Counted from the stretch's first letter, positions 21,922 through 34,475 are shown. The stretch: DNA of 64,000 bases from Bactericera cockerelli (GCA_024516035.1 CM044957.1:22732570-22796569), one strand, 5' to 3'. The notes: generated by a model from the letters alone, not told the origin. Translations and numbers: made by a program.

Positions 21922-23180
21922 ACTTCCGAGAAATTTGTAATATTAGAAATCGGAAGTATTGTGTGCGTTTTTGTAAAAATAAGCAAATATTTTTTTGCTC
22001 CGATTTCAATTTTTTTCATATACTCGTATCTGAACGTTTCCTAAGCTCCTGACATGCAAATCTGCTAACATGCAAATCTCAAAAGCTATTGCACGGATTT
22101 CGACGAAATTTTGTACACATATAGGAGACGTGTTGTAGATGGTCCCATTTATATGGTAGAATTATGGACAGACACTATGGACACAATACTTCCTCGTGAA
22201 TGGTTCACATTGTATACTTGGCAATTTTGAGTTTTTTTTTACTAAATTACTTGTATCTCCATAACTGCTAAACCGATTTTCTTCAAATTTGTTTTATATG
22301 GTAGAAATAAGAGGAGGTACCTATACACCAAAGAGGTATCTTGCTTGATGTCCTGATGTTTGATTTAATTCTATAGGAGAGTATGTGAGATGTTTACAGT
22401 ACTAGTAGTGTTACGTATCACATACAGGTTATTTCTGAAGATATAAAAGCGAAGAAAAGAAATACACTGCCATTATGGACACAATACTTCCTCGTAATTT
22501 GTTCACATTGTATACTTGGCAATTTTGATATTTTATACTAAATCACTTGTATATCTAAAACCGCTCAACCGATTACTTTCAAATTTGTTTTTTATTGTAA
22601 AATATCTGTTTCCTACATTCTACGAGTAGATCGCACAATGTATCGGCAAGTCGTAAACCTTATTTTTGCACTTATTTGTCCAAAATTTTGGATTTTCTTA
22701 AATATCGGAAGTCATAAAATCATATTTTATTATAAAACAATTATAAATGTACTGTGTAATGGTTCTTTTTTTAAATTCATCATCTTTGCACTAGCGGTTC
22801 TTGAAGATAAAGACCATGCGCCTTACTTTTAACTTATATATCTCTTGAAGAGTACACCCGATTTTGATAAAAAAAAAATTCTATGTATAAATATGTGCAT
22901 TAGTGTTTTACACAGTACATTTATAATTATTTTATGATTGAGCTCTGATATTTAAGAAAATCCGAAATGTTTAACAAAAAAGTACAAAAATAAGGTCTAC
23001 GACTTACCGATACCTACATAATTTTTGTGGGATCTAGAATGTAGGAAAACCGATTTCTATCTTTTCTACCATATAAAACAAATTTAAAGAAAACACATTG
23101 TACGAGTATACTTGAAGAAACATGTGAACCAATCATGAGGAAATATTGAGTCCATAATTTATTGGCAGTGTATTTTTTCT
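21922..23180. repeat. Cluster of repeat family A copies in both orientations
   Basis: Three to four partial copies: 21922-22330, 22465-22860 (plus) and 22925-23180 (minus). The last two form an inverted pair around ~22890. 'acttcctcgtgaatggttca', 'gacatgcaaatctgctaaca' and 'gagaaatttgtaatattaga' are the recognisable segments. Confidence 0.6.
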
Positions 23181-23522
23181 TGAGAGACCCATCGAGAGGG
23201 ATATTGAATGAAAGGTAATAATACAAAGAAATCAAGTTTAAGATGACACCTAGCAAGGAGAGAGAAAGATAACATAAGAGGAAGAAATTCAGAGAGGAGT
23301 GCAGAGAAATAGAAAGAGATGTGGTATAGGACGTTAAGGTGTTCTCAATTTGATTAAAAGAGAACCTCACTTAGTGAGCAAGTTAGAATCTTTGCTCCCT
23401 CGCATATCTATCTACCTTTTTTTATGAAAATCGGACGGTTTAATTTTTAATATACTTTATCTTATTTGTCGGACTAACCGTTTTCGAGTGATTTTCCGTG
23501 GTATGTAAACAACACTTCTAAA

Positions 23523-23590
23523 ATTCTTAAGGAGAACGCAACATCCCGCCTAGTAGATAATAGGCGGGATGTTGCGTTGTCCTTAAGAAT
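23523..23590. repeat. 29-bp-arm hairpin, one mismatch
   Basis: Arms 23523-23551 and 23562-23590 pair at 28 of 29 positions around a 10-base loop. Pairing resumes further out ('aacactt' at ~23510 with 'aagtgtt' at ~23602). The length is within the range of a pre-miRNA but equally fits a small MITE; the near-perfect pairing favours the latter. Confidence 0.8.
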
Positions 23591-25010
23591 ACTAGGTAGT
23601 ATAAGTGTTCTGGAAATCGTCACGAAAAAAATGTTTCTCTGAAATCGAAGTTTTTTCAAAATGTTGTATCAGATTTATCTCAGAATGGGTCTTGGGTGAC
23701 TGAACAGTGTATGGACAAGGGCAGGAAATACTATTGATCCCATGGTCCGTAGAATCAACATTAGTAGAATATACCGCGTGTTGGAACCAAACGTCAAACC
23801 TGTCGCGAGAGGTGTAGCTGCCATGGAACCACCTCACGTAAGTCGATCTTTTTTCTCTCTAACTTTGAAGACGTACACTCATGTAAATATAATAATAATT
23901 ATTATATGTATAGAAATAAATAATGGCTGAATAATTTTTAGGAGAAAATATTTGATATAATAACCTGGCCAAAGTTTTCTTGGCTGCTTTATATTTTTTT
24001 ATATATTTATTTACCTGACATCTCAGTGATGCTTGCCAGACGACACAGTAATATTTTCAAACAATTGTATGTATATATCTTTTTTTTTTAATGATTTTTA
24101 TACAGGTGGTGGTGGATAATTTTGTATGATCCACGAATTGTTGCAATGATGATTTTTTCAGCCATTGATTTTGGGAGATCAATTTTTTTTTTCGAAAACC
24201 TTCAAATAATAGGTACGTTTCATCGTACAATATACACACTTTCTATATACTTTACATCTCAGAGCTGGATTTAGTGATTGGTATGAAGTAAATGATGTGA
24301 TTAGCTGGTTAATATTATTTTGTTAGTTTCTTTGATGTCCCAGAGTCTCAGATGTTTTTAGTTTTTACACATCGAAATTTTGAGGGGCTCCGAGAAAAAA
24401 GAGAAAATTGAAAACAAACTCAATGTTTCGGAAATGATTGAAGGGCGAAAATTCAGAATAGAAATACCAACCTTATACCTACCTCCGTAGAAATGGTTAA
24501 ACAAGTAATTTGAAATTCATTTTAAAACTGATTTTTTTTTTTACAATTTATTACATAAGATTAGATTTTTAGTTTAAATTCTCTGTATGTAGGGTTGAGC
24601 AATAAGCAATCAGTCTGGACACAAAAAGCACAGTATTTTGTGTTTATTTTTGAGTTTGTTTTTATGCGTAGTACATACCTCAATGTTCATATTGTGATTT
24701 GTCGCTTTCTTTTTGATTATTCCGACAATGACCTTAATCTATATGGACAACATTAAATATTTGCTTCGGTAGACATTGTTATTTTCCTTAATTACAGTTA
24801 TACAAATAATAATAACAAGCCTTGATTAGCCCATCCATGACTGATTACTAAATAGGAACCTGCTAGATAGCTAGAATAATTATATTTAGTATCTGACCCA
24901 ATTATCTTGTAATGAGCACTTCCAATCTGATAGGTAAACCTTTCTATTACATTTAGTTCCCTTAAGCTACATGCCAAATTCATCGCTCTACGTCTCACCG
25001 TTCTTGACTA

Positions 25011-25026
25011 CCACCACCACACCACA

Positions 25027-25094
<68 letters not shown>
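25011..25094. repeat. (AC)n microsatellite
   Basis: About 35 uninterrupted AC units, preceded by imperfect CACCACACC. Confidence 0.97.
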
Positions 25095-25096
<2 letters not shown>

Positions 25097-26195
25097 ACGG
25101 TGCATTTGATAAAAAAATACTTTTTTGAAATCAGGAGAGTTTAATTTTTACAGATATGTTATCAACTCAATTTCGAAAAAAACCGACCGAAAATAATACT
25201 TTTTATACCTTACCTATAGGTAATAGAAATGAAAAATTCCAGAAGGATAACGAAATCGTCTAATTCCGATTTTTGGCCTGTCTGTTGAACATGGTTTTTT
25301 TTTAAATTAAATTGAACTTTAAGTTATTTAAAGTTTCAATTTTTCAGCTCCTTGCTTCTAAGAACTCCATAATGTATACGAGAAATCATAAAACAGGTAC
25401 AACTCTATCTCCCTTTCATTTCTTTCTTTCTCTATCCACTTCATTCCTTCCAGTCTCTTGCATATGAAAATTCCCACATTTCAAAGCACCTCTTTAAATA
25501 ACTCTTGATTCCTTTTAATTGTTTAACTTTCATTCCATTTTGTTCTCCCTCTCCCACTCTACTCTTTGTAACATAGTGATCAGTATCAGTATAAACTGAA
25601 AAGTGAGAAGTTGTATTAGATGTACATGAATATTAGATTATCAGAACATACCTGGTCAGCTGTTTCGAGCTTATTTGCTCTCATCAGTAGGTAATAGTTC
25701 TGAATATCCATATCATCAACTAAGCTCTCTATTTTAATCATTAAAAACAAAAAAGTGAGAAGCTATCTTTTTGTAATGTTGCTATGATTGTTTGATCGTC
25801 TGCATACGTTAGTTTTTCTGTTTTATACGTAGATTTTTAGACTTTGGGGTTTCTAAGATATCCTAATTCATTATTTTGCACACAAGTCATGCTACGTCCT
25901 AGTAACAAAAAAATCTGAAGAAAAGGGATTCAGAACAACATTTATTACAATTTTGACTTTCAAAAGGTAAGTAAGATATGTAGTTCCGAAAAATAGGAGT
26001 GCTTCTGATTTCTTATGAGCCCTGCAATTTTGAATATATCCAATAAATACTTTTTCGACTTACGTTTTTGATCCAATGTCATTTATCAACAACGGTCACC
26101 ATAGCAAACCACCATCATAAGTAAATAAATTATTGAAATAAAAATAGTAATCATTTTTGTGTTTTTCACTTTCGTGCTGTCACAACCACTCAACT

Positions 26196-26285
26196 CACGC
26201 TGCTAAATTTTTACCGACATTGGGACTCGAACCACCGACCTGCAAGTCACAAGTCCGCCGCCTTATCGATCAAGCTACTGAGGTC
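26196..26285 (-). repeat. tRNA-like SINE head (family 4)
   Basis: Minus strand: 'acctcagtagcttgatcgat' (A box) and 'ggtggttcgagtcccaatgt' (B box) with an aligned middle. A close relative lies at 53005-53112. The acceptor arms do not pair well, so it is not called a tRNA gene. Confidence 0.5.
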
Positions 26286-26697
26286 GGTTTATTAGAATAA
26301 AAATAAAAACCTACAAAAGTTTTTAATTTTATGAATCTTTCTAAAATATAGTTAGTTATGGTGTCAGAGTATCTAAATTGCAGTAAATTCAATGCACATG
26401 GATCAGATAACGTATCAAAAATTTCTTTTCTGAACTCGAGTATTTTGAACGGGTTAAATTTCACCATCACTTAATGATTTATCTAATAACAGTTGGTGTT
26501 AGGTCAGGTAAACAAAAGTGTTTGTGGTTTCGGTCTAAATAAAAGGTGCTCATGGGATAGTAGCAACTTCAGACCAGAACACTGAATACAGCGCGAGTTC
26601 CAGTTTTCTTATCTAAGCTTGGAGTCATGGCAGCACCAAACCTGGTACGTTATAATCCAGCTTACACATTTTTCTTTAAGTGTTTAAACCAATGAGA

Positions 26698-26998
26698 GCA
26701 CGAATAGCTCAGTGGTTAAGCACTCGCTTGCCATGCGGAAAGTCCCGGGTTCGAAACCCCGCGCCGACAAAAATTTGTATTAATAATTTAGTTACAGTTG
26801 TTTGTAAGGGATACCTTCCGGTGCGCTCGTGTTGACTCAGCACCCAAACGGGAAGTATTGTGTCACTTCTCGCCCATCAGAGGGGAGGCATACTACGGGA
26901 TGGGCAGGCTACAACACAGACCACAAGCGTCTGCAGTAGCTCTTGTTTCATGGCTACGAAATAAAAAAGGCTGTGAAACACTCATCTTTTTTTTTTAA
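26698..26998 (+). repeat. tRNA-Gly-like-headed SINE (family 1)
   Basis: Head 'cacgaatagctcagtggtta' (A box), an anticodon-arm-like 'cgcttgccatgcgg' and B box 'gggttcgaaaccc', then a body conserved in other copies: 'acagttgtttgtaagggata', 'ggtgcgctcgtgttgac', 'cccatcagaggggaggcata', 'aaggctgtgaaacac' and a T/A-rich tail. The acceptor stem does not close, excluding a functional tRNA. Other copies: 34908-35690 (interrupted), 35287-35362 (head only, minus) and 63412-63610 (diverged). Confidence 0.8.
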
Positions 26999-27848
26999 AA
27001 AAAAAAAAAAACCACCGTGCGTCTTATGCCGTCTCCCACAAATCATAACTATTGAACGGTTTAAGCTAGAGAGTTGAAATTCAGATATGTTGGATTTTTT
27101 GGGATCATAGTAGGGCTAGGAAAATTCAAAAGGGGCCATGCCTCGGGTGCAATCAATTCCTTGATGTGCATAACAAATTTTTCAAAATATTATAAATAAT
27201 TAAAGCTACAAAAAAGAACGAATTGAAGTCAATAGGTAGTTTTGTGAGCTAGCCCTAAGTATCACGTTAGCACGGAATGTATTAACATGAACAAGAATTG
27301 ACTGAAAAATGTGACTCAAGTTCAATGGTGAGACTCGTGCATTCCGCAACAACATCCGGACATATCAATACGGATATCACGTAATGGACATAATCACTAG
27401 GAACCACGTGAGGATTTAGGACCAACAACCCCATCAGTATGCCAACTCCCTAGTCATTGTGCCATTCTTCCGAGTAGTTACTTCTTGATTCTGGTGCCAA
27501 AATTGGATAATGAACTTCAACATGTAGGCACAATGCACATACCTAAACTTCGTTATCACAGACTGATGTTCCGTTTTATACGAACATGTCCAAATGTCCT
27601 CTTTGCTCTTTGTCTGATGGAGACATTACAATGAGGAAACCGCGATCATCTACATAATTATGCTAAGACCGCGCAAGATGCAGAAATGGCTGCTCCACAA
27701 ATATGAACCATTGTATAGCACGTGGCTACCTAGTGGGCGATGGTCCGTGTTCAAGGTAATATAATTGAAAAGTTAATTACCTTTGTGATCTATCTCATTG
27801 AACTACTTTTATTTGAATTAGTTGGGAAGTATATTCGTTTGTTTTCAG

Positions 27849-28341
27849 ATGTTCCCAAAACTACTGCTTCTACTAGTTCTCACAATATCCTGCTCGAGGT
27901 CAGACGACAACAGTCTGGACCCTGGTTACAAGGGTATACTCCATGGAGTGAGGCGTCTATTCAGTCGTACCACCGACAGTGTCCCTTCAACTGCAGACTC
28001 GGAATCAACTGACAGCGACTCCCCTGTCTACTCTTATGTTAAATCTATTCCTATCATCAAGTACGACCTCAATGTCACCTTCGACAGTTCCAAGCTCAGA
28101 AATGTCATTGACTCCATTGGAAAAGCATCGTCAGACGTTGGTCAAGTCACAAAATCCGTACTGAGAGCTCCCTTGGACGTTCTTTCTGTTATCAAGAATT
28201 CAACTACTAATGGTTTGACAAATCTGCAGGCTCGATCAGAAAACTCTTCAATCCTGAATATTGCTAATTCGATTCCTATTATTAACCAGTTTGGTCCGAA
28301 GATAAAAGAGATAAGCCAACAAATCCAGTTCATCAAACCAG
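27849..28341 (+). CDS. Phospholipase A2 exon 1 (signal peptide and pro-region)
   Basis: Starts at the ATG directly after an acceptor and ends CCA-G|GTAATT. Encodes the signal peptide and a pro-region with the repeated motif S-I-P-I-I (SIPIIKYD and SIPIINQF), possibly an internal duplication. The mature enzyme begins near the exon boundary. Confidence 0.88.
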
Positions 28342-31300
28342 GTAATTTACATTATATTTCTAGTTTTCAGTTGGTAGGTATTTTTAGTAGAAACTAGAAA
28401 CTGAAATTTCTGACTATCAATCCAAAATATTTTTAAAACACATCTTTCTGGAATTGCACTTATTAGAATTGTTATTTTTAATATTGTCAAAATAACACAA
28501 CACTCTACCACAGGAAAGTTCTCAGGGGGTTTAATACTTGCGTTAATCATTCCAATACCATGAGACTGGTAGTTTCCAATGTTCAAAACCACGAAATCGG
28601 GCTTGAAACACCAAGGGCTACGTTATGAAGATTGTTAATATAAACCTGACACCCCCTCAAGTCGGTGTTTTCAAACAATCACTATACAGGGTGTCCCGTA
28701 TACAGATGCAAATATTTTGAGTATAGGTTCAGCCCACCGTGGACTATCATATGAGCGAAACTTGCAGTGGGGCATTTTGCTTCGTTAAAGAGTTATGGCC
28801 AAATCCCTGTTTTTCCCACAGGTCTAGAGGTCACTTGGATCGATGCACGTTTCTAAGGAAATGATAGCCAGTAGGTAAGTTTTGACTTCATGTATGGATA
28901 GTCATGCATATTTCCCTTCGAATGCAGTTGGTTGCATAAAAAAATATTGAAAGACCAGAGAGATATTTAATCATAAGTTCAATACTTTTCTAAAATTTGA
29001 TTTTCCCCTTTTTTCCCTTTCGTGAATTTAAAGTACTTCTACAATTGCAATTCTGCGTATTACTAGTTAAAAAAATACCCTATTATGTTTAGTTTTAGAA
29101 AAAAGAAAGCTCATTTATATTACTTTAAAGATCATGGAACGCAGTACACACAAAGCTCAAAAAACACTTCTGAATCATGATGGAAAATTCAAAGTTGGCT
29201 GAATTTTAACAGAATTGGCGCGTAATTTGAGGTATAAATACACTGCTCTGGGATGTTTAACAGAGGGAAATTGATCCTTCACAGTGGTCGGTCGGTGTGA
29301 ACTTTTATGTGAATGGGGTTACGGGGTCACAGGTTATCGTGAGGAAAAATGAGAGAGGCTGCAACGAAAGCAGCAACCAGTGGTGTAATTATGGACAAAG
29401 AATACACATGGAGAAAGACTCTGCGCTAACAACAAAAATTGTGATTTTATTTTTAGAAGTAAAATTAAAAATATCATTTTGTGTGTTATGACAATCATGA
29501 TATCAAAAACATAACAAATAGTGCCGAAAATTAACCTTGGGTAAAACTCGAACATCCAAACTTAAGGTTACTATTATTATTATTATCATTAATACTTTAT
29601 TGATTAACTACAAACATGATACATTCTGCAACACAGCACATGAAATGAAAAGAACACAAAAGAATATGTAGCGAACCAAGGGCGAGGTTAAAGCTTGTGG
29701 CTTTCTCTTCCACCGAACAAACTGATCGCCTTTTTATTTTAACTATTAGATTTGATTGATATAGTTGGTTAATAACTATTTGTACTCAGAAATTTTTCAT
29801 TTATAACTTGCAGTTGGCACAAAAATGGTCACACAGACCGCTTCAGGTATCGAGTGTTCTTCAAAATGCAATAGCGCCCAGATTCAAAACTTGATAGATG
29901 TGTTTCTCTCCTTCTGGTGCCGTTTATTAAGGCGTATCTCATTCGTTCCTTCACGCGTCTGAAAGAACTTTGTATTTATTGAAACAAAATAGCAAAGGGT
30001 ATTTTTTTACCTAGTGATACGCAGAATTGCAATTGTAGAAGTACTCTAAATTAACGAAAGGGAAAAGAGGGAAAAATCGAATTTTAGAATTTTTTTCAAC
30101 TTATGATTAAATATCTCTCTGGTTTTTCAATATTTTTTTATGCAACTAACTGCATTCGAAGGGAAATATGCATGACTATCCATACATGAAGTCAAAAATT
30201 ACTTACTGGCTATCATTTCTTTAAAAACGTGCATCGATCCAAGTGACCTCTAGACCTGTGGGAAAAACAGGGATTTGGCCATAACTCTTTAACGAAGCAA
30301 AATGCCCCACTGCAAGTTTCGCTCATATGATAGTCCACGGTGGGCTGAACCTACCCTCAAAATATTTGCATCTGTATACGGGACACCCTGTATATATATC
30401 GTAATATGTGCGTTTATTTCGCTCTATGAACAATTTCGGTAGTTGAGCCTAGCACAAATACGCAACAAATAGATACCTTGTTCTCTCCCAGGTACCAAGT
30501 GGTGTGGCAATGGTGATATAGCTCAAGATATCACCGACATTGGCTTCTTCCAAGACATTGACTCTTGCTGCAGAGCTCACGACCTGTGTCCAGAAAATAT
30601 CGAGGCAAAGTCTGAGAAATATAATCTCACCAATGATGGTTCATTCACCAGGTTAGTTCTGGGATTATTTAACGACGAAATGCAGAAAAAGGGTAGGTCC
30701 GGAACCTTATGTCCTTAGCAATACTACCGTAGGTATAAGTCCAAGTTGCAGTAGGGCATTTTCCTTTAAAAAAAGTATGTCAAAATACCCGTTTTTCTTA
30801 GATTGTTGCATGTTTTTGAAGAAATCATGGCCAGAACATATTTTATACTTTGAAAAAGTACCTCATGTCTGATTTTTTTAGAGTTTACTAGATGTTGTAT
30901 TTAGATAATAAAACCATGTTTTCGTATTACAATAATAAAGGGAAATTACTTTTGAGGCAACTTTGTGGGTAAGCTTTGTTAAAATGATACTTATCTACCA
31001 TAGATATAGATTAAATTATAATAGATGGATGCAAGTGACCCTGATCCAAGTCTCTCACAAAGTTGTGCAAAGGTGCCTCCTAAAAGCTGCAAAGGTCACA
31101 TAATTTAGCCTCTAAACCATTAGTAACATCATTCATACTGTCAAGAAAGTAATGTCGAGGTAAAATTTTGTTCGTTTTTGATTTTTTGTCTGAACTTTGA
31201 GGGCGCCCTCAAAGCTCAAAGGTTGCTTACACAAAATAATTAGGAACATAAAATGTACTAAATTTTGTTATGTTTAACATTGTATTGAACTAATTTTATT

Positions 31301-33555
31301 TTGAAATGCAAAGTTTCGGAGATATTGTAAAAAAAAAAGTATCAATAACATCATTCACTGCCAAAATTATTGACAATATAAAATTATTGGGTTATTTCGA
31401 AGTAAAGTTTCAAAAATTTGCTCAATTTTGATTTTTTGCCTGCATTTTCAGGATGTCTACACAACAAGTACTAAAATAAACGAACAAATATTTAAATTTT
31501 GTGACATCAACGAAAAAATTAACTCAAATTCGTTCAAAACTCAAGGTTCATTACAAATAATAGTAGGTAATAATACAGTGTCTGACTGGATTTTTTTTAG
31601 AACCAATGAATAGTCTCTTTCCATGACCAATTATTCGTTGAAAGGTTGAACGTCCTGATATAGTTGAGGACAGGGGTTTTATGCTCACTCAATGAAGATT
31701 CTTACCAGCAAATCTGACCTTAGCTGGGTTGGGCCAAAAAAAAATTTCAAGTTGCCTACACTATCTATTAACAGCAATGTGTTCTCCCATGATATTAGGT
31801 CAAGCTGTGATTGTGACTTCAATTTCTACAAGTGCTTGAAGGAAGCGGCACATCCTGTGGCAATTGAAGTGGGCATTGCCTACTTTGATATCCTTAAACC
31901 TCTCTGTTTTCGATTCGACTTTCCCAGGATTGGATGCAAAAAGTATTTCGGGTAACTAATTTTGCATTACTATTTTATCTTATATTGTAAAGTGTCCTAT
32001 ATTTTTCTTTAACCAGCACGACCATGCCTTCGTGAACGCACCGCGCCGCAATGCGGCTAGTGTATTAATATTTTTCAGATCTTCAATAGAAAATCAAATA
32101 CGATTAAATAATATTTACAGAAAAAAAGAAAGGATGGAAAAAAAATATGTCCAATTTTAAAGGCGGGGTTATTGATGGCGCCGATCTCTTCCACCCAACT
32201 CTTTTTTTTTACTTTTTTATTAACTTTGTATAAGGTATAGGAAGTATTGCAATTGATCATTTTTTTGAAAATGAACTGATATGTTGTAGAGGTAACGAGA
32301 TGTAGCATGTTATACCTATATTATGAACCTCCCCTTTAGCGCCGAGTAAAGAGGATACCAAAGAGGAGAAATTTGCGGTGGCTCTCGGTTTACAAATCTA
32401 ACTTGTGAATGCGTTTGAGAGTTGATCATGAAGTGGATCTCATCTCAAAAACTTAAAAGTTAAAATCCCTTAGGGGGCGGCCACACCGTGGACTCTGGAC
32501 CTAGACCCTATACTTAAAGCTTCCATCAGTCACCTTCTTGGTTTCAGTAGCACACTCGACTCAAACGCAGGTTCGACTCCCGGCTGGGTAGAAAGAAAAA
32601 AATCATCACACGACTTTCCTTATCCCCCAAAAAGAAGTCGAATTCCGCCACTAGTGACTAAAGGGTAACAGATAGTTAAAAATCAGTGCCTAATTCGTAA
32701 TCAGCACTTCAAAATCATTGGATTTGATATGTCGCAACCCCCATCTAGGGTGAATAATAAAAAAGTTAGTCCAAGCGGGTCCCCCCAAAATACCGGTAAA
32801 TTGGGGCCGGGTTCCAAAAAGTTCAAGATATCAAAAAAATGATCAGGGTAAACCCCTATTATTTTTTTAATCCGAGAAAATGTTGTTCTCTATCTTTTTT
32901 TGTATCTTCAACCAATTCAAAGAAGCGGCGGTTGCGGCCAATATTTCAACCAAAAGTTTCGTGGTTCGTCCGGTGTATAAAATTAATTTGTATACCAAAT
33001 TTCAAGTCTGTAGCTCTTACCGTTCTTGAGATATCCTGTTTACACACAGATACACAGACACACAGACAGACGCACGGACCAATGGCTGAAAACAATTTTT
33101 TTGGTATCCTGAGGCTATGATTCGTCCAGAAATGTGAAAAACTGGGTAGGTCAAATTTTCGACGAATACAATACTTTCCTTATTATAGGATAAGGAAAGT
33201 AAAAAAGTACCTAGAGAGGAAGAATGAGGAGCTAATTCTTTGAATAACGACTATTGGCGGCATTGTGAGAAGGAATATGTTTCGCAAGCAAATATGCTGC
33301 ATCACGTAACCACTAATATGCTGAATACCAGATAAAGTTGTGACATTGTAATAATACAAAGAAATTGCATAATACATTAAGGTTTCCATCAGTAACACCT
33401 TTGAATCTTCCATCATAATTTTTGGTGCCCTACATTTACCAAGTCCTTATTTTGTTTTCTATTTCAGGAATTCAGAAGAATGTCTGGAATTTAAATTGGA
33501 CTTCACCAAGGCAAAGACCTGGCAATGGTTTCCAAGCCCTTCTTTTGCTTTATGA
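27849..33555 (+). CDS. Secreted phospholipase A2, group III (bee-venom type), four exons
   Basis: Exons 27849-28341, 30492-30651, 31799-31951 and 33468-33555 join in frame to 297 residues. It hydrolyses the sn-2 ester of phospholipids, Ca2+-dependent, outside the cell. Seen: signal peptide MFPKLLLLLVLTISCSRS; a ~145-residue Ser/Asn-rich pro-region with no known domain; the calcium loop WCGNG (residues 168-172); the active-site CCRAHD with His194-Asp195; then CDCDFNFYKCLKE and GCKKYFG. Group III enzymes are usually shorter upstream of the calcium loop, so the long pro-region is a feature. The exon begins exactly at the ATG after a good acceptor (tttgttttcag), implying an upstream 5'-UTR exon; the TTG farther upstream is not a start. 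Phases 1, 2, 2 all match. In insects such enzymes occur in venom, saliva, gut and immunity; which applies here cannot be told from sequence. Confidence 0.9.
28687..30390. mobile_element. 1.7-kb foldback element in phospholipase intron 1
   Basis: Left CAGGGTGTCCCGTATACAGA and its complement at the right end, flanked by TA (28685-28686, 30391-30392). The inverted arms are ~390 bp each (28687-29080 and 29998-30390). The interior holds SINE fragments at about 29260-29460 and 29565-29725 and no transposase. Tc1/mariner-type insertion is inferred from the TA and the CAGGGTG ends shared with other elements in this window. Confidence 0.85.
29565..29725 (-). repeat. Retroposon 3' end (CTTTAACCTCGCCC family)
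   Basis: On the minus strand 'gttcggtggaagagaaagcc', 'aagctttaacctcgccc', 'caataaagtattaatgat' and (ATA)n. A second copy lies at 34476-34612 on the plus strand, after the phospholipase gene. Likely the 3' end of a SINE or LINE. Confidence 0.6.
30492..30651 (+). CDS. Phospholipase A2 exon 2 (calcium loop and active site)
   Basis: Acceptor 'ttctctcccag'; ends ACC-AG|GTTAGT. Carries the WCGNG calcium loop and the CCRAHDLCP active-site helix. Both catalytic residues are intact. Confidence 0.93.
31799..31951 (+). CDS. Phospholipase A2 exon 3
   Basis: Follows 'catgatattag' and ends TTC-GG|GTAACT. Encodes SSCDCDFNFYKCLKEAA and IGCKKYFG, the second disulfide-rich half of the group III fold. The open frame upstream of the acceptor is intronic. 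Confidence 0.9.
32010..32065 (+). mobile_element. Possible Helitron-type 3' end in phospholipase intron 3
   Basis: 'ccgcgccgcaatgcggctag' followed by T: a GC stem and CTAG-T as in Helitron 3' ends. A similar stub occurs at 13310-13325. Weak, since no 5' end was found. Confidence 0.35.
32604..33201 (+). mobile_element. Repeat family B, second full-length copy
   Basis: Near-identical to 20251-20820 along its length, inserted in the last intron of the phospholipase gene. Small differences (an extra 'gtgcctaattcgtaatcagc' segment; a missing GC-rich block) distinguish the copies. The high identity indicates recent activity. Confidence 0.7.
33468..33555 (+). CDS. Phospholipase A2 terminal exon
   Basis: Acceptor 'gttttctatttcag'; encodes NSEECLEFKLDFTKAKTWQW then FPSPSFAL and TGA (33553-33555). 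The C-x-x-(14)-WQWF ending is typical of group III enzymes. An AATAAA lies at 33858-33863, 303 bp downstream, a reasonable poly(A) signal. Confidence 0.88.
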
Positions 33556-33857
33556 CAGTTAAGTAAAAAAGCCAAACAACTGGCAAGGAAGCTCTACTGC
33601 ACCTAAGTGCCTTTAATTTTCCAGGTAAAGGTCTTCAAGTCTGATGTGACTTTATATTCAGAAACTTGGAGCTTCTTTGAAAACAAAGATAGTTTTGCAC
33701 TGGTCAGATCAAACCAATTGAATTGAAAATTTAGATTTTCTTTAGAAAACTTCAGAATCAACTCCAGGAGACATTCTAAGACTAAAATAATATTAGGTAA
33801 TTTTTCGAAAAATGAAAAAAAGATTCATTTGAGAAAAAAAAAAGTTTTCACCTGAAA

Positions 33858-33863
33858 AATAAA
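33858..33863 (+). terminator. AATAAA, possible phospholipase poly(A) signal
   Basis: First AATAAA after the stop codon; further ones at 34161, 34236 and 34578. Choice among them needs transcript data. Confidence 0.4.
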
Positions 33864-34475
33864 CTTGGAACTTGTTGAAAATAGTGAAAATGGTTCTTCT
33901 CATGTCTTTTGTGTATAATGCTTATTCAGTAAAATTTCCAAAAAAATACCAAATACCTAACATCTTCTACCTATGTTCATTGAAAACTGAGTTATTATTT
34001 TGTTCGTATCGCCGTTCGACGGTATTTTTCGAAAAATAATATGAGATTATTTTAGACTTAGAATGTCCCTAAATTTGATCCTGAAGTTTTCTATAAAAAA
34101 ATATTGGACACCTTGTATAAACACTTTAAATGAAGCTGAAAATAGAAATTTGAAGCTTGAAATAAAGTTAGCTTGTGATTAAATTTAGATATGTTACAAC
34201 TAATATGCACTTTTTTATTTTAATAATATATTTTTAATAAAGAAATAATAACTATTTTTATAACTTAGTTTTTTTAAATATAATATTTTCATTTCTTAAA
34301 GCTAAACTTTTTTTTCGATGATTTTTCCAATTCATACGTAATATTATCAAGAATATAATATATAATTATAGAGTTTAAAAAATAGGAGTCCGTGGTAAAA
34401 TGAAAAATGAAAGTTTTCTTCAGCTTTGTTTTTTTTTTTTAATTGTAATCTCATATATGGTACCTATAATATGGG

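Larger units (their letters stand above)
23600..27848. other. Gene-poor stretch before the phospholipase gene
   Basis: No coding exon recognised. It contains the AC microsatellite (25011-25094), two SINE-type tRNA-like units (26196-26285 minus and 26698-26998 plus), a poly(A/T) tract near 26988-27012 and otherwise unassigned AT-rich DNA. The 5' UTR exon(s) of the phospholipase gene may lie here. Confidence 0.5.

Noticed and set aside
26698..26770. Functional tRNA-Gly gene
   Set aside because: A and B boxes are good, but the 5' and 3' ends do not pair into an acceptor stem, and the unit continues into a conserved SINE body. The same holds for 34911, 35287, 49738 and 52432.
32839..33120. 93-codon frame repeated at 20440
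   Set aside because: It lies wholly within repeat family B and differs between copies by indels; no recognisable protein.
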